Positions 25,401-40,400 of a stretch of 64,000 bases of DNA are shown here, piece after piece. How positions within the stretch are numbered: the stretch's first letter is position 1; every line of letters begins with the position of its first letter. The stretch covers positions 92,527,001-92,591,000 of the forward strand of contig NC_091124.1 in the NCBI RefSeq assembly GCF_040183065.1. The letters are read 5' to 3'. The DNA comes from Periplaneta americana (Eukaryota; Arthropoda; Insecta; Blattodea; Blattidae). A program made the position numbers and the translations under genes. Under the pieces are notes generated by a model. It made no database searches. It saw only the letters and a program-made list of their open reading frames with translations, and was not told where the DNA came from.

Positions 25401-28400
25401 TCTTCGCTTGTTGGTTTGCTGACCTCACTTTCAGTTCCAGCAACTTCACTAATTATTTCAATTATTGAAATCATATGGCAAAAGCGTTCGCAAATAGCAT
25501 CACCTACCACTAAATGCAGGACCTCTTTACACATGCTACTTGTTTTACAGACTTGTGACGATTGTTTTTAAAGTCCGAAAATGTTGCAACACCATAGATG
25601 ACTCCAACTTTTCGTCTTTAATTTAGGCATATTGAACACTTACAACTTACAATGACAGAACAACGAAATCACCCTCTAAACTGAAGGGAAAAAGTTGCAC
25701 TGAGATTATAACAGAAGAAAAACAAACTCTCACATGAAATCTATATTAGTGTACCATTGAGCGGATATCGTAACATCTGGCATTTGTCATACCAATCACT
25801 AAGCACCCGTGTGGGTATCTGGCAAGGTCCGCGACCAACTATCCTCGGATGTTGAGTGTCTGGTATGAACGCGTGATGTAATACACTGCATGCGACTATG
25901 AACCTTAATGGCAACATTTTCAATTCTGGTTTATTTAATATTTCCCAAAGTATTAGAGATGCCATCATACATTTTTTTGTAATCGATTAAGAAATTGTTT
26001 ATCTCGCCATACAAAATAAAGCATGGTAAAAAAAATATTCAATTTGAAAATATTTAAATTTCTTTATTTTACTGTAAGTTTTAATACATACTCGACATAA
26101 AAATTCATAATAACTCAAAAGTAAGTTTAAATATACAGAGTCATCATTGCATTGGCACAATTTTTACGTTGATACAATGAAGCATGTTGTTTTAATAATA
26201 TATTAACAATAGTCTACATATCAGCTCTCCGAATATTTCATCCTTCATTACTTTTCAACCATTGGTGATATGAAGTTCATATTAGGCCATTTAACAATTT
26301 ATTATTATGACATTCATTTACTAGAATATTGAAAAATTCGGAACTTGACATTACAAAATTCAAAATTTTGTGTGGAATGACCCATAAGTGAAGTATTAAA
26401 TCCTATTAATATACTTCTCGCAACGAAACGACATTTAGTAACATGTCAAATGATATTTGAAGACTATGTGGTGAGAATGAGTTAAGTCAATTCAATAACA
26501 TTTTCACAAGAGAAATTTATAACTTTAAGTCATCTTTGAGTCTATAATATAGTACTCAAATGAATAACACACATTCTTAAATAATATAATATTTTCTGTA
26601 GAAAACCTTTAACTGCTTAGAACCAAAGCTGGCTGATATATTACATTTTAAAACTTCAATCTAGAAAATTTTACAACATTGACTTACCTTTGTACTTCCG
26701 TGTGATCTTCATTTAATAACACGTGATAATTTTACACAAAAAAAAAAGTCACTTATTTTGGACTTCTTGCTCCTAAGGAATAAACCATGTCCTCAAATTG
26801 TGATAAATGTTTCATAATTTGTTCAGTTACAGTTTGGTGTGTTACATAATGTTTCACTGTTTCTAAAACAATAACAGTGTCATTGAAGGACACAACATTG
26901 TTGAAAGCAAGCAAGGGCAGCTTCGAATTTCTACGAAATTTCAAAGGGCTGCATCTTAACAATAAACACGTTCTTACATTTTCACGGCAAACCTAATTTC
27001 GAGCAAAATTGATTAGAACATGTAAATGATGTTTTGTATGTCCTTGATGTTTAAAATACTATGAGTGACAGTATTGTTCATCATTGGTGTCATGAATTCT
27101 GAGGTGGACGCACTAACATTCATGATGAAGAATGAAGTGGCCGACCATTTGTTGTGAACTGTGAACTTGTTGCAAAAGTGGATATGTGGTCAAATAAACT
27201 CGCTGTTTCACATTTTCGGAACTCTCTGAGCATTTTCTGCAAATCAGTCTGACTGTTCTGTATAAAGTGATGACACAAAGGTTAGGCTGTCGCAAGTTTT
27301 TTGCTAGATGGGTACCGAACGTTCTGTCTGAAGCCTAAAAAACCACAAGGATGGGAGCAGCACTGACATTCCTTCAGCGCTACGAGAGTGAAGGTGATTG
27401 GTTTCTCGACCAGATTGTCATGGGAGATCAGACATGGGTTCGGTATGTGAATGTCGAAACGAAACCACAAAATTGTCTCACATTTTCAACCAAGACGGTC
27501 ATGGTAATGGTCTTTTGAAATAAGAAAGTTGTATTGTTGGTGGATTTCATTGAACGTGGCACAACAATAAACTCTGGCGTGTATTGTCAGACACTAACCA
27601 AACTTAGAAGAACAATTGAGGGGCTGGGTGCAAGAAGGGCATTTTAGAGGATGTGCCCTTTTTGAGTAAAACGATTTAGTGTGTTCTCTGATCTGTTATG
27701 CATATGATCGTCAAGTTGTAGTTCAATACTGTGATCATAGAGGTCAGGACTACCCAAAATGTAAAGGTGTGCATAGGTAACATTATTACGGTTTGAATTT
27801 TCAACATCAGTTTTCTCAAAACTTGCATTTGAGAGAAGTGCCTTTCTTGCACCTAACCCCTCAATTCAGAACAAACGATGTGGCATGTTGAGTTCTGAGG
27901 TTGTTTTGTTCCACGATAATGCTTGGCAGCATACTGCTGCATGCACTCAAACTCTCTTACGACAGTTCCAGTGGGATATGTTTCATCATCCACCATATAT
28001 TCCTGACTTGGCTCCGAGTCACTACCACCTGTTGTCAAACATAAAGAAATGGCTTGAATCTCAGTAGTTTCAAATGGATAAGGAGCTCAAGGAGAGTGTC
28101 AGTGGGTGGCTACCATCACAGGCAGCTAATTTTTACACAGAAGGAATTTCGAAGTTTGTGAAGTGGTACAACAAAAGTCTGAATGTAAATGGAAATTATG
28201 TTGAAAAGTAATTGAAAGGTGCACTTTCACTTGCATGTAATAACATTTTCCTGAAAAAAGTGCTTTATGAAAAAAAAAAAAAATACCAGAACTAATTTTC
28301 TGAATCACCCTCATACACAACTTATATCCAATGCAAATGGCTTAATTAAATATATTCATTCGCAAATTCTTTTGCTCTGGCATGCACTGTAACTACTGGT

Positions 28401-31400
28401 GACACATTTTTACAACTCAAACTTATAAAGATTTGCCCCAAAACTAGGAAATCCCAGTAAATATCACCCTTTTCCACCTAAAGTACCTGATAAGTGTTAT
28501 TGGCCTTTGAAGTAGAAGGGGTGGGCTCTTAAGTCATTTGTTAGTCAATTAAGTTCGTGTTTTGAATTCCGGTTTCCACTTGCCAAGAAAGAATGGACAC
28601 TTTTGTCAATGCTAAGTAAATAATTATACATGATTATCGAGATTTTTTTTTTTCGCGAAAATTTGCGATAAAAATATTGATATATTATTACCAGGCTTCG
28701 CATGTTTGTCACAAGAGCTATATTGGATGTAGTAATTTCTCCTGGTACATTAATGACGTCAGTCAAAGGCACAAGCAAGTTTTACTAAACCTCTATGAGT
28801 TCTGACAAGTGTCGAGAGTGGAACTGAAGGTAGAAATACGACAAAGTATTCAAATTCACTGTGGCAGTAAACAACATATGGAACATTTGCAATTGTTTCT
28901 TGCTGCAAGAGATGTAGATTCTAATTGTGAACATTTGCAGTTTTTCAGCGATTTGTGCTTAATGATGATAACTGATAATTGGTTACATAATCTCAGAATA
29001 GGCCTATATATTTTTTGTCATTTAAGGAATAAGTAGGTGTAAATTAACGTTTGTATATATATGTATAAAACTTCTATTGTATATTTATTATGAGAGTATT
29101 AATTTTGAAATGCAATTGTAGTCAATGGAGGAACAAACATATTTGTTCAAAACATTTTGGTTGTGCAAACCATTAAAATTAAGTTTTAGCGTTGTCATGA
29201 TATGCTCCATTATTTACATTCACCATAGGCCTACTGTACCGCCACTTATGAAGTGAGTGCCAGACATTTAAACTCCCTCCGTACAAGGCTATACTTCTCG
29301 ATAAATTCAGTGTGGCAAAAATGCGAAGCCTGATTATTACTAGACCTCGGATTTTAGGTTAAATGCCTATTTTTTTCTGTAGGGATAAACTAAAACTAGT
29401 TAAATATCTTCACATTTTATCTAAAATATTAACATTTGAAAGCGGTTTTATGGTGCCTAAAAATGCCTGTTTTGCTCATTGAGACCTATTTTAAGGTTTT
29501 AGAGCCCAAGATTGCCTATTTCTATTTGTTACATGTATATTTTTAAATTTTCGTGTCGCAGTGAAAGAGAAAGTTATGAGTTTCGTGTGATGGATATGGT
29601 TCAAATATCTTATAATAGTTGGGTTGTAGAAATTAAAAAATTCCTGGAAGGTGTCTAGTTTTGTTGAGCACTTCAGCAACCAGTAGGAATGTGATGAAAC
29701 GGGAAGATGTTATTCTCCCTAAAGAAATCAGCATGGCAAATATTGCTAGATTTAAATATGAATCAATTGCTTAGTATCATTGGGAAGAATTTTTTTCGCT
29801 TATAAAATGGTTCTGTCTAAGAAAAGCAAAGTTTTACAATATAAAACTAGAGAAAAACGTTATGTATTGAATGCCAATTATGAATAATGTGTTAATTGTA
29901 AATGAAATAATTTAATTGTAATATGAGCACTTATGTATTAGCAGCCTTAGAGCAATGAGCCCGATGAATTCATGAAAAATTACGTACTGGTATTCATAAT
30001 TTAAGTTGGCCTGGGTAGCACAGTCTGTATAGCGCTGGCCTTCTGTGCTCGAGATTGCAAGTTCGATTTCAGCTCAGGTCAATACTGTAATGTTTAGTAC
30101 TCTCAAATTAATTGCAGTTTTGTAGTTACTATAGCTTGTGTGGATAGAAAATACTTTTAGCTGCTTGAAATTGTATTTTTGGATGCCTAAATCTATGTTT
30201 TTAGTGCCTATTTTGATAATTTCAGGGCCTGTTTTAGGTGACTGAAAGTTAGTTTTTAAATGCCTAAAAATCCGAGGTCTAATTATTACACATATATTTA
30301 CAGAGAAACCCACTTTCCCCCTTAATGCACTATTTATCGTTAATACAAAAATGTGTGGCCTCTACCTATGAAGTTCAGAGGTAACATAGAACTCTTTGCC
30401 AACACTTCGTTGTGCAAGATACACAAGGCATTGAGGAAAATTGATGGTCAGTCATTTGGTAGGTATCCAGTGCTCAGGTAGCTGTTTGACAGTGAAGCCA
30501 TCTTTCTGTGATCTTGCTAACCAGTAGCATTGTATTAAACTCATGTTCTTAGAAAGAACCTCTCAGTTAATTAAGTTATTTCTATCTGCCATTAGATCGT
30601 TTTTGCATAGAACACACACAGTTCAGTGATTTGATCAGTTAAGATATTTAGCAAGGCAATCATATTCAGTTAGGAATCTTAATTTTACTACTGCTCTTCT
30701 TAGGTTCTTCTGGAATAAACTATTAGATTTATTGTTCAGGACAGCTTCCTATGGTCTCCCTGTAGCTGAGAGCTTATGTGCATTATAAAACTGTTTTGGT
30801 AATATTCTTTTTTCACAGATTTGGAAGTCATGAGTGGAACATTGGACATTAGTTTTGGTTTTCCTAATGAAGCAAAAGTGATGGCCCAGACTGTGGCAAT
30901 GTGGGAGATTTAAACTTTTCTTTTCTTTTTTTTTTTGGCCCAGCCCAAAGTGCCATTGTTTTGGTATTGTCGGTTATTTGAGTGCCGGTTATGAGGGATT
31001 TTATTGTAATAGAATACTGATTAGCAAATTCCTCTCAAATAATTTTCAATGACAGTAGTGTTAGCTGCTTGACGTGTAAGTAACACACTTAACTTAGAAT
31101 GTTGTTTTATACCACTAACACCTATATACTTATTATTAATTTTTAGTCAGTTTTCGTAAATAAAATAGTAATAGAAGGTATTAAACATGCAGTATACAAA
31201 TAGCTATTTTATTTAAATTTGTGCAAAATTAATCACATCTACTTAAACCCTACGATTTACAATTTACATGACTTTTGAATTTGTGAAGGAAATGTCTTTT
31301 GTGTACAATGCAGAAACAAAAATTTACATTCTGATATGGTACAGAGTAAATGATTAATTTATACATGTCTTTTTAATAGTTACTTGACGACCTCTTTGTG

Positions 31401-34400
31401 GATAACACATATGCAGCAGAGAAGTGCAAGATTCCTAGCAGGTCCAAAGCAACACAAGAAATATTTGAGATAATTCGGTAAGACTAAACATTACTGCTAC
31501 TAATTAATATATTGCATTATTAGTTACCTTTATAATCGAGAACATTAAAGTGGAATTTTACTTTTGGAGAGGTTTCAGTTTTAAATTATAGGGTAGTAAT
31601 TATGTTAAGGGTTCTGAACAAAAATCTATATCATTTGAAAGGCGTTTTTGATCTGAATTCATTGTTGATATATTGTCAAATTTTTGTATAATGTCATTGT
31701 AACATTGTTAAAGTTTTCACACGATTCATGTGTTGTATGTGTTTCTTATTATTTCCTATTCTTTTTCTCCAGGATTTCCATAAGATTTTCTTATACACGT
31801 TCTATTTGTTGCATGTGTGTTATGTTAGCAGAATTTAGCTATTGCTTGATATCTTCAGTTTATTTGGTTTTCCTTCAATGTCAGAATTTTTTTTCTTTAC
31901 CTGCATTTATCTATTTTTCTGATCACTCAGTTTGATGTAGTGTCAATTTTCCTTGCTAAGCATAGTTCACTTGGTAGTTGAACACATAAATAATAATCAT
32001 TATTGGCACTAAATCTATTAGTCTTACAAGGAAAGCTTGCCAAGTGATAATGTATTTTCACAACGATTTTTCCCTCGCACGTTACATTTGAAATAAGAAA
32101 TCTCCCTATAAATTTCTACATCCGGAGAAGGCCTAGTCTTCCAGATATGATTTTTCAAAATAATCGCTTGACACTCATATAAGTCTCATATCCCTATTGC
32201 CATCATGAAGAAGAAAATGTTTAAGCCCCAAATGTTTATGTAGTGCCCTAGAAATCGTGGAAGCTTATGAAAACTCACCTCTTCAAGTGGTTTCAAGAAG
32301 TGTACTTTCCATCTGTCAGTGATCATAGCATTCTTTTGGTAGACTCATGAACTAGTTGCCAAGATAGACAGGCTAGAGAAAGAATAACTCCAGAAGGTAA
32401 AACGGTGAAAGTGTTAACAATTGCAAAGCATACAGCTCCGATTCATGAGCCTCTTGACATTTATGGCTTTAGGCCTTGGAAACATTTCATCCCAAAGTTC
32501 TCTGATAGTGTTTTGTTACTTGGGACGAATATGATATTACATCTGAGAGATAATGTGTTAAAATTGCAGTCCTTAACACATAATCAGTTTTCATCTCCTA
32601 CCCAGTTAGATATGTGAATATGTTTAAATGTGACTGGTATAAAGCCAGGTACCTTGGCAGCAAACCCGATAAATTCGTCACTCTTGTAGAATTCTGTCTT
32701 CACGTTGATGTACAGAACTGCTATAAAGCTGACTGTGAATAACTTATTTTTTCTGAAATGTTCGTGGTGCAAAGTTCCACTGTGTTCTGAGCATTTTTGC
32801 AGCAATTTCCGCTACTGTGATCAGTACAGTGAGTAATTTCAGGTATGCTTAGATTTCCATATCATTTCTTCATAGACTATTCTATAGTCAGTTTCATGAA
32901 TATTATATATCTGGTATTTTATCTCCGGAACATTTTACATTGAGATCAACCATCATTGTTAGTGAAAAAGTATGGGGCTGTAGTAGATGTTTTTACAACT
33001 TGGGTGACAGGATTTTTTCTCGTTGCCAAACTTTCAGAATGGCCCCGAGGTTCACTCAGCCTCCTATAAAATTGAGTACCGGGTCTTTCCCGGGGGTAAA
33101 AGGCGGTCAGAGCGTGGTGCCGACCACACCACCTCATTCTAGTGCCGAGGTCATGGAAAGCATGGGGCTCTACCTCCATGCCCCCCAAGTGCCTTCATGG
33201 CATGTTACGGGGATACCTTTACCTTTACCTGTAGGTACCTTTTGATTATTTATTAACTCAATCTGAAGGATTGAAGCTACCTCACCCTCACTGGGTGAGT
33301 ACCTATGAGGGATTATTTAAGTATTGATAGATATAGAGGAAATGATCTCCTAGGCCTTGAATGCTCTAATACCATCTGAGTCGAAAGGAACAAGAGTTAG
33401 CTAAGGGAGGCTGGATAGGAAAGAGCAAAAGGAAAGAAAAGAGAGGCTGATACTAGAAAAGAGAAAGGATCAGTCTCGGTCATAAGCCCACCAAGCTGAT
33501 CATTGCTGTTTGGTGGGTAGCCCATCCCGTTAGTTCATTCTGCATAAGCAAAATGGTAACAGCTGCACCACGAGAAGGTAGGGATTGGACATTAGGTTAT
33601 TGTTCAGGCTGGTTCCATTAAGTCCTCAATATGGGCAATTAATGGGTCTCCTTCCTGTGTTTGACAATAACCCTTTTGCAGCCCAAAATCTAAAATCTGT
33701 AATCCCTGCAACCTTGGACAATTCTCTTCAATACATACTGAATACACCTCATCTTTGGAATGTGGCTGCTACAACAAGCATCGTGCTTTTTACCCATCAT
33801 TTGTAAGAAGAGGAAATTCATAGTGGAAAACGTATTGGCAGTAAATAGCTAGATACACTACGAAGATAGATAGGTAGATATATCTGGTATGTCATTTTCA
33901 TAAATTATTATTTAAGGAGATTTTGACAGTATGGTATGCAGCTAGATGAGATTTATTGTCTGACATGTCTAGTGCATAGAACTGTTTGTATTAGCTGTTC
34001 TAGCTCTGCATTGAAGAATTAAAAAAATCATTTCTCGAAAACTAGACTTTCTCCGGATGTAGAAATTTGTGGGTAGATTTCTTATTTCAAATGGAATGTT
34101 TGGAAGAAAAATCATTGTGAAAATCCATTTTCACATGGTGAGCCTTCCTTGTTAGTTCTATAATAATAATATTTTGGAAATATAATAGCATGTAATAATT
34201 TTTGTTCTTCCAGAAAACATCCTGATCATGTTGTGTTACTGGGACTTCGAAATCTTGGAAAAGAAGAACTTCTCCGTGCTATTGCCCTTGAATTCAATGT
34301 ATGTATAATATAAAGCACATATTTCAAGGTAAATTAAAGCCGAAGTGTTATATTCCATCATATGGTGGTCTAGTGACACTTTGTTTTATATATTCTACTG

Positions 34401-37400
34401 AACAACGTTTTTTTCTTACTGAAATTTATTTGATAAAGAAAAAGTTTTGTGACAGATACAGTATGTTAGTAAGTTTGGAATATATTTTTTGCAGTGCAGT
34501 ATAGCATCGCAAACTTGTGTTGCAAATTTAGTTAAGAAGTGGTGAGTAATTGGTAGGGCTGTGATTTTTTGGTATTAACAATATAAGCAAAATGTTTATG
34601 CATGTGTATGTGTCCAAAATTAAGTGAAATATATCTGCGAACTTTTGCGAAATTGATATAAGTTCACGAAATTATTTCATAATCATGATATTTTCGACAA
34701 AAAAAAACGGGTTTCGTGGAGAATACACATGAAAAATGACTCTTTCTTCCAAATAAAAAGTAAAAATTTTCTTCTTAATAAACTATGCATGAACATTTGT
34801 ATATATTTGATCATTAGGCAGTGCCATCACCCCCTCACAGTCGAATAAAATTGAATTATGAATGTAATTAATGATGCAAACAATTTTCTGTTAGTTTGAC
34901 AGTGATTGTTTCATTAGTAATTTTGAAAAATGTTATTTTATTTTTTTTTTTAATTTCTTTAGGATGCGAAATATGCACGAAGTTGTTTTTTATATAAAAA
35001 TTCACAGAAATCGAACTATTTTAATGACCGAAATCAGGGTAAAATAATCACCATAAAATCACACCCCTAATAATTGCATACGTTTTTAACAGAGAAAATC
35101 TAGTCTGAAGAGTCTAAAAATTGAGAAGAAACTGGCATAAAACCAGAGTTAAACCAAAAAAAAAAAAAAAAAAAATAATCGAGTCTTTATCATTTTGCTT
35201 AGAACCAAGATATTTCATGAATGTCAGTTGGGGATTAAAATTTTGCCCCTACAAAATCTCTCTGATGCATATTTTCCAGCTTCTTTATTACGAGAAAAGA
35301 CTTGCTTATTGTCACTGTATACTTAAGTATTTCCACAAAGACATGGTTGATCGGTTGTTTATTGTAGTTGGGAATATTGAAAACTCACAATTTATCAAAT
35401 TCCATTGCAAGGCTGACAGTTATAGTAGGACTGTTTTTTTTTTTTGCATATTTAACAGAGCTGCAACAGCTCACACATACCATCTTTCAGTGGGAAACAT
35501 TCACGACATTTTACAGACAGGCCAAGGATTATGACCATTTCGTTTTCCAGAATTTTATTAAGCATGTGCAGTGCTTATTTGTGGGTAAACTTTAAAGAGT
35601 GTATAAAAAATGCTCCAACTCTACTAAATTTATAGTGGCAGGTAACGTTGGCATCAATGACATATCACCAAAAGAACTTCAAAAGTTAAATCAGAGTGTC
35701 CTCAGTTGTTATCAGCTGTGTATAGACGAGGCAGAAAATAATTTCCAATAATGTCTAAAATAATGGTTAGTAATTTTGTTTATTTTTGGTTATAATTTGG
35801 TATTTCGGTATCATACAAGTATAACCACTACCAGCAAACTATGCTCTAATCTTGTACTGCTGACAAGGTGAGAAAAGATACAAATGTTCCCACTCACAAT
35901 CAAGAAGAGGAAAAACTGATATTTCAAGGGAGTGGAGTATAAGTTGTGAAATAATTTTTAAAAATATTTTTATGCTGGGAAAAGTATCAAATTATAATTT
36001 CCTCAGTTTTATTATATAACACTGCCTAAAGTATGATATGATATTATATATTTTGTGTCAACAATTTCATCCATGTAATATGGACCTCACAATTATGTAT
36101 ATGGTGCCTTTCATGTCGAACTCTCTTTATACTTTAGATTCAATACAATGGCCAACACCTTCCTAGGACTTATGAATCCAAATATCTTGGCTTATTTTCG
36201 ACAGTAAGTTAACATGGAGAAACCATTTGAAATACATTTCTGGAAAAACTCGTAAAAGCTTCTCCCTTCTGAAAATACTAGCAGAAAAGAAATGGGGATG
36301 CTCTAGAAATACTTTGAAAACTACATACAAAATGTTTATACAGCCAGTGCTGACAAACTGTGGAGAAATTTTAATTACTTCACCTTTCATAAATGAAATA
36401 GAATATGTTTAAAACCAAGCTCTCAGACTCATTACTGGTGGAATCAAAACAACTCCAATAGATTCTATGAGATTCCTCACTTATATTAACAGCATCAAAA
36501 TGACATTAAAAGAAAAGCACTGATTCAGTATGAAAAACTTATCAGATTACCAGGAAACAATTGGCATTCATACAGTCCTCTCTGTAGATTAATAACTCAA
36601 AAAAAGTTTCATATCCATGGTTCAAGAATTAAAACAGAAAATCAATATCCTGAATTTAAAAGAAAACTTACAAATTAAACCAAATCCTTTAACTCTATTA
36701 AATATAGAATATAATCTAAATTTAACAGAAGAAATACTGAAATCAGAAGTAAACACTGAAATAATGAAACAATTGTCTTTAGAGACAATTGATATAAGGT
36801 TCCCTCTACAAAACTGGCTTCATTTATACACCGATGGATCCTGGATTTCCAGGGAACAAGGTGCTGGTGCAGGTGTAACATGCTGTCTCTTCTCACTTTA
36901 TAGATCTCTTGGATATGGAACAACAAGCTCTGATGGAGAAATCATTGCAATAAGTGAAAGTCTCAGGAATCTTTTATGCCACATCAATAAATTTAAGAAT
37001 GCAGTTATATTGTCAGACTCCAAACCAGCTATTTTATCAATAGTCTCTAGACACACACCTTCATCTCAAATAGCAGAAATAACTAAAATGCTGTCTCAAT
37101 TAATAACACTCAATAAAAGAATTGTATTCCAATGGATACCATCCCATTGTGGAATCCTGCGAAACGAGAATGTGGATGCTTTAGCAAAGAAGGGCAGCAC
37201 TGCTACTTATAGACCTGTTACTAAATCTACGTATTACTCTGAAAATATTTATTAAATCTACATACTTAGACTTCAACAAACAAAATTTGATAATACAATC
37301 TCAAGGGAAAAAAATGGAACTCTCTGCATCGTAATCCACAGTTAATTCCTGATTTACCACGAAAATCATCTGTAGCTGCATTTAGATTGGCAACAGGCCT

Positions 37401-40400
37401 TGACTGTTTGGCCAAACACCTGCATAGAAAATTGAAATATATCAGTCCCCTAACTGCCCATTGTGCAACTGAAACCAAGAAATGGATTCGGAACACCTCA
37501 AAATCTGTACTTCAGTGGCTGACCATGATAATATCTTCGAAAAATATTGGAGTGGAAGAGGTCAAATGACTTTATTGTCAAACATCTGGCATTAGAAAAG
37601 AACAACAACAACTTAAGATTCATACCTATTATTTTTATTCCCTCTTATTGTATCCTACTCCTTCCTTTATACTATACCAATATTTACTCTAACCTTTTAA
37701 TTCTGCTCCCATCTAATATCATCTATTCTCCCTCCTTTAAAACCTAATGACTTAATTTGATTCATTCAAAATTGTCACTTTTACTACTCTTTTCTTTATT
37801 TTTTTTCCAGATCACTTACATAAATCACTCTTTGCATATTAATAATACTTACTACTAATTCTTATTTCATCATTGTTCAGTAGGTTCGTTGTTATATTAG
37901 TTCCTTACGTAAATTACAGTGTTCACTAATTCACTCTTTGTTGCTTACATTTTCTTACCACTCTTGTTTTCTTTATATTGTATTTCACTATTCTAACTAG
38001 TCTCCCCATCATACTTCTTGTCTATTTTCATTGTCCATAACATCTCGCTTAACATTTTACTAAACTTCTCGAATCTTTTCTCAATTATACTTACAAATTC
38101 ATCCAAATCCCAATCACTGGACTTTAATAATCAACTTTACCCCTCACTGGAAGTATGATATAAATATGAAATTAAGCAAGTTTAAATGACTGTAGAGAAC
38201 AGTAATGTGAATATTCAGATTGAAAACCATGAAAATTATCAAAAGTTTTTCATAATGTTGGTTATGCAAGTCAAAATTGACTATTAAATGGTACATACAG
38301 TAGCGTGCAAATTAATCCGAACAACGTAATTACTTATGCAAAAACACTCAAACGGGATAAAAAAAGGATCTAAGACATACCTCAGTAATCTATGTGGCCT
38401 CCCTTGTTCCTAATAACAGCTCTGAGACGATTTGGCATGGATTCCACTAATTTCCCACAAATATTCTTCATTTCTTCATCGCGAAACCATACACCAATGA
38501 GGGCAGAAATCATCATCTCCTTTGTAGAACAATCCATTTTTTGCATTCTTCTTTTGCAAATTGACCACAAGTTCTAAATGAGGTTGATGTCGGGTGAGTT
38601 GCCTGGCCAGGGAAGTACCTGAATATTATTCTTGTTGAAGATTTCTGTAGTTTTTAGAGACATATGGCATGGTGCCAGGTCTTGTTGGAACACACCTCTG
38701 CCATCCGGAAATGATTTTTGCAGCTGGGGCACGATTCTGGTGGTTTCCAATAAGTAAATATATTTATCAGAATTCATCATTCCCTTGATAGGTATTAATG
38801 CTCCAGGCCCTTCATGTGTAAAACAACCCCAAAACATTACTTTAGGGGGGTATTTGGGTGCTTGTTGGAGATGAGCTGCTGTTACTTTTTCGGATCCTTT
38901 CCGTACATAAGAAACACGGTGGTCGTGGACCTCGAAATGAGACTCATCAGAAAAAAGTACATTCTTCCAGTCATTCACTGTCCAGTGTTGATGTAATTTT
39001 GCCCACATTAAGCGTTGTTTTGCGCATAACAGAGGTTAGCAGTTGCTTCTTAATAGGCTTACGAGCCCTTCGTCCAGCTTCCAAAAGCCTACGCCACACT
39101 GTTGTGACGAGAATATTTGCCCCAGTGGTAGCCATTAACTCGCGGGTTAAGTCGACAGCAGTTAGTCTAGGATTTAATTTACTTTTCCTGACAATTAAAC
39201 AATCATCTGCAGGTGAAGTCTTCCTTTTCCGGCCACAGTTTCCTTTTTTCTGAGGTGTGATGGATCCAGTCTCCCTGTATCGTTTTATGATCGAATTAAC
39301 AGTAGCCAAACCGATGTGACATTCTGCAACAATTTGCCTCTGTGTCATAGAAGAATGCTCTGCTAATGTTATAATTTTAGACCGTTTTCGTGGAGTTGTA
39401 TCCACTTGTGAAGACGACAGAATGTACACAGGATTGCAGTATTAAGTCTTCAACACAATTGAAATGCTTATAAGTACAAAACGACAGGCAAAATGTCACA
39501 TATTATAAAAAAAATAATGACAGACCTTCAACAATGGAATTACAAGTACTACAGATGTCAATTAAAGCGGTATGAGCAGCTGTGAGGCCAACAATGACAG
39601 AAAATGTAAAAATATGTCGTGTTCGGATTAATTTGCACGCTACTGTAATTTCCATTTTGGGAACTAACCTAAAATGTTCAATAATTTATTAATGTGTTTG
39701 TTCAACTTTGAGTAGGTACTGTCTTGATATTGAGTACATACTCTTGCTTCTGTATTTCTTTTACTTGATAGAAAAAAATAATTCGCTTTTCACTTCCATA
39801 GGAACAAATTTATGTTAGTGAAGAGAGACTACAGGTGTTGCAGCAGCTGATGTATGAAGATGTTTTCACAACAGATTGTAAAAGTTGCCGGATCCATGTG
39901 GTCGACATCAGGTCTGTGACTGTTTCTTATATGAAACAAAGGTTTGTATTAAATATTGTAAAATTGAGTTCCTAGTTAAAAGTTAATATAATGACATAAT
40001 AACTATGAAAGTAGTATGTAATTTATTCAACTATTCATGAAACAAAATATTTCTGTTATGAAATTACTACTTTATTGCATAATTTCAATATTACTGAATT
40101 TGTATGCCTCTCTTGAAGACAAGAGACAGTGCTGATCTGCATTGTACAGACCCAGAAACAAAATTTGGGCCACCTGAATTTTTCAAGTTCCAGTTATAAC
40201 AAACATACTGCACATGCTCAGTAAGCACTGAGGCAAAAAAATCAAAATCAAAATTTTGAATAGCATAATGCCTCAAAACTTGTTTTTGGTGGTAACGGTG
40301 AACCACAATTTTTTTAAATATTATCTTTTGCCTCCAGCTTAACTTTGAAATGTATATGACTACCAAAATATTATATTATGCCATTGTAATGATATAATGA

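Larger units (their letters stand above)
32014..34160. mobile_element. 2.1 kb element with about 130-bp long inverted termini
   Basis: Sequence at 32014-32165 (with tacatccggagaaggcctag and catttgaaataagaaatct) recurs in reverse complement at 34010-34160. Inside, the plus strand around 32405-32825 encodes LRDNVLKLQSLTHNQFSSPT then, after shifts, CSWCKVPLCSEHF and RYCDQ, a small Cys/His-rich protein I have seen as a repeated insect ORF, function unknown to me. A family A SINE (32999-33232) and an unclassified repeat (33260-33600) are inserted. Confidence 0.65.

Noticed and set aside
26753-26962. minus-strand ORF ending QFEDMVYSLGARSPK as a host exon
   Set aside because: It has no ATG start, no convincing acceptor and no recognised homology. 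It remains possible but unsupported.
35121-35534. 137-codon plus-strand ORF as a gene
   Set aside because: It begins in a poly-A run, has no family resemblance and lies in an intron of SNM1B without splice support.
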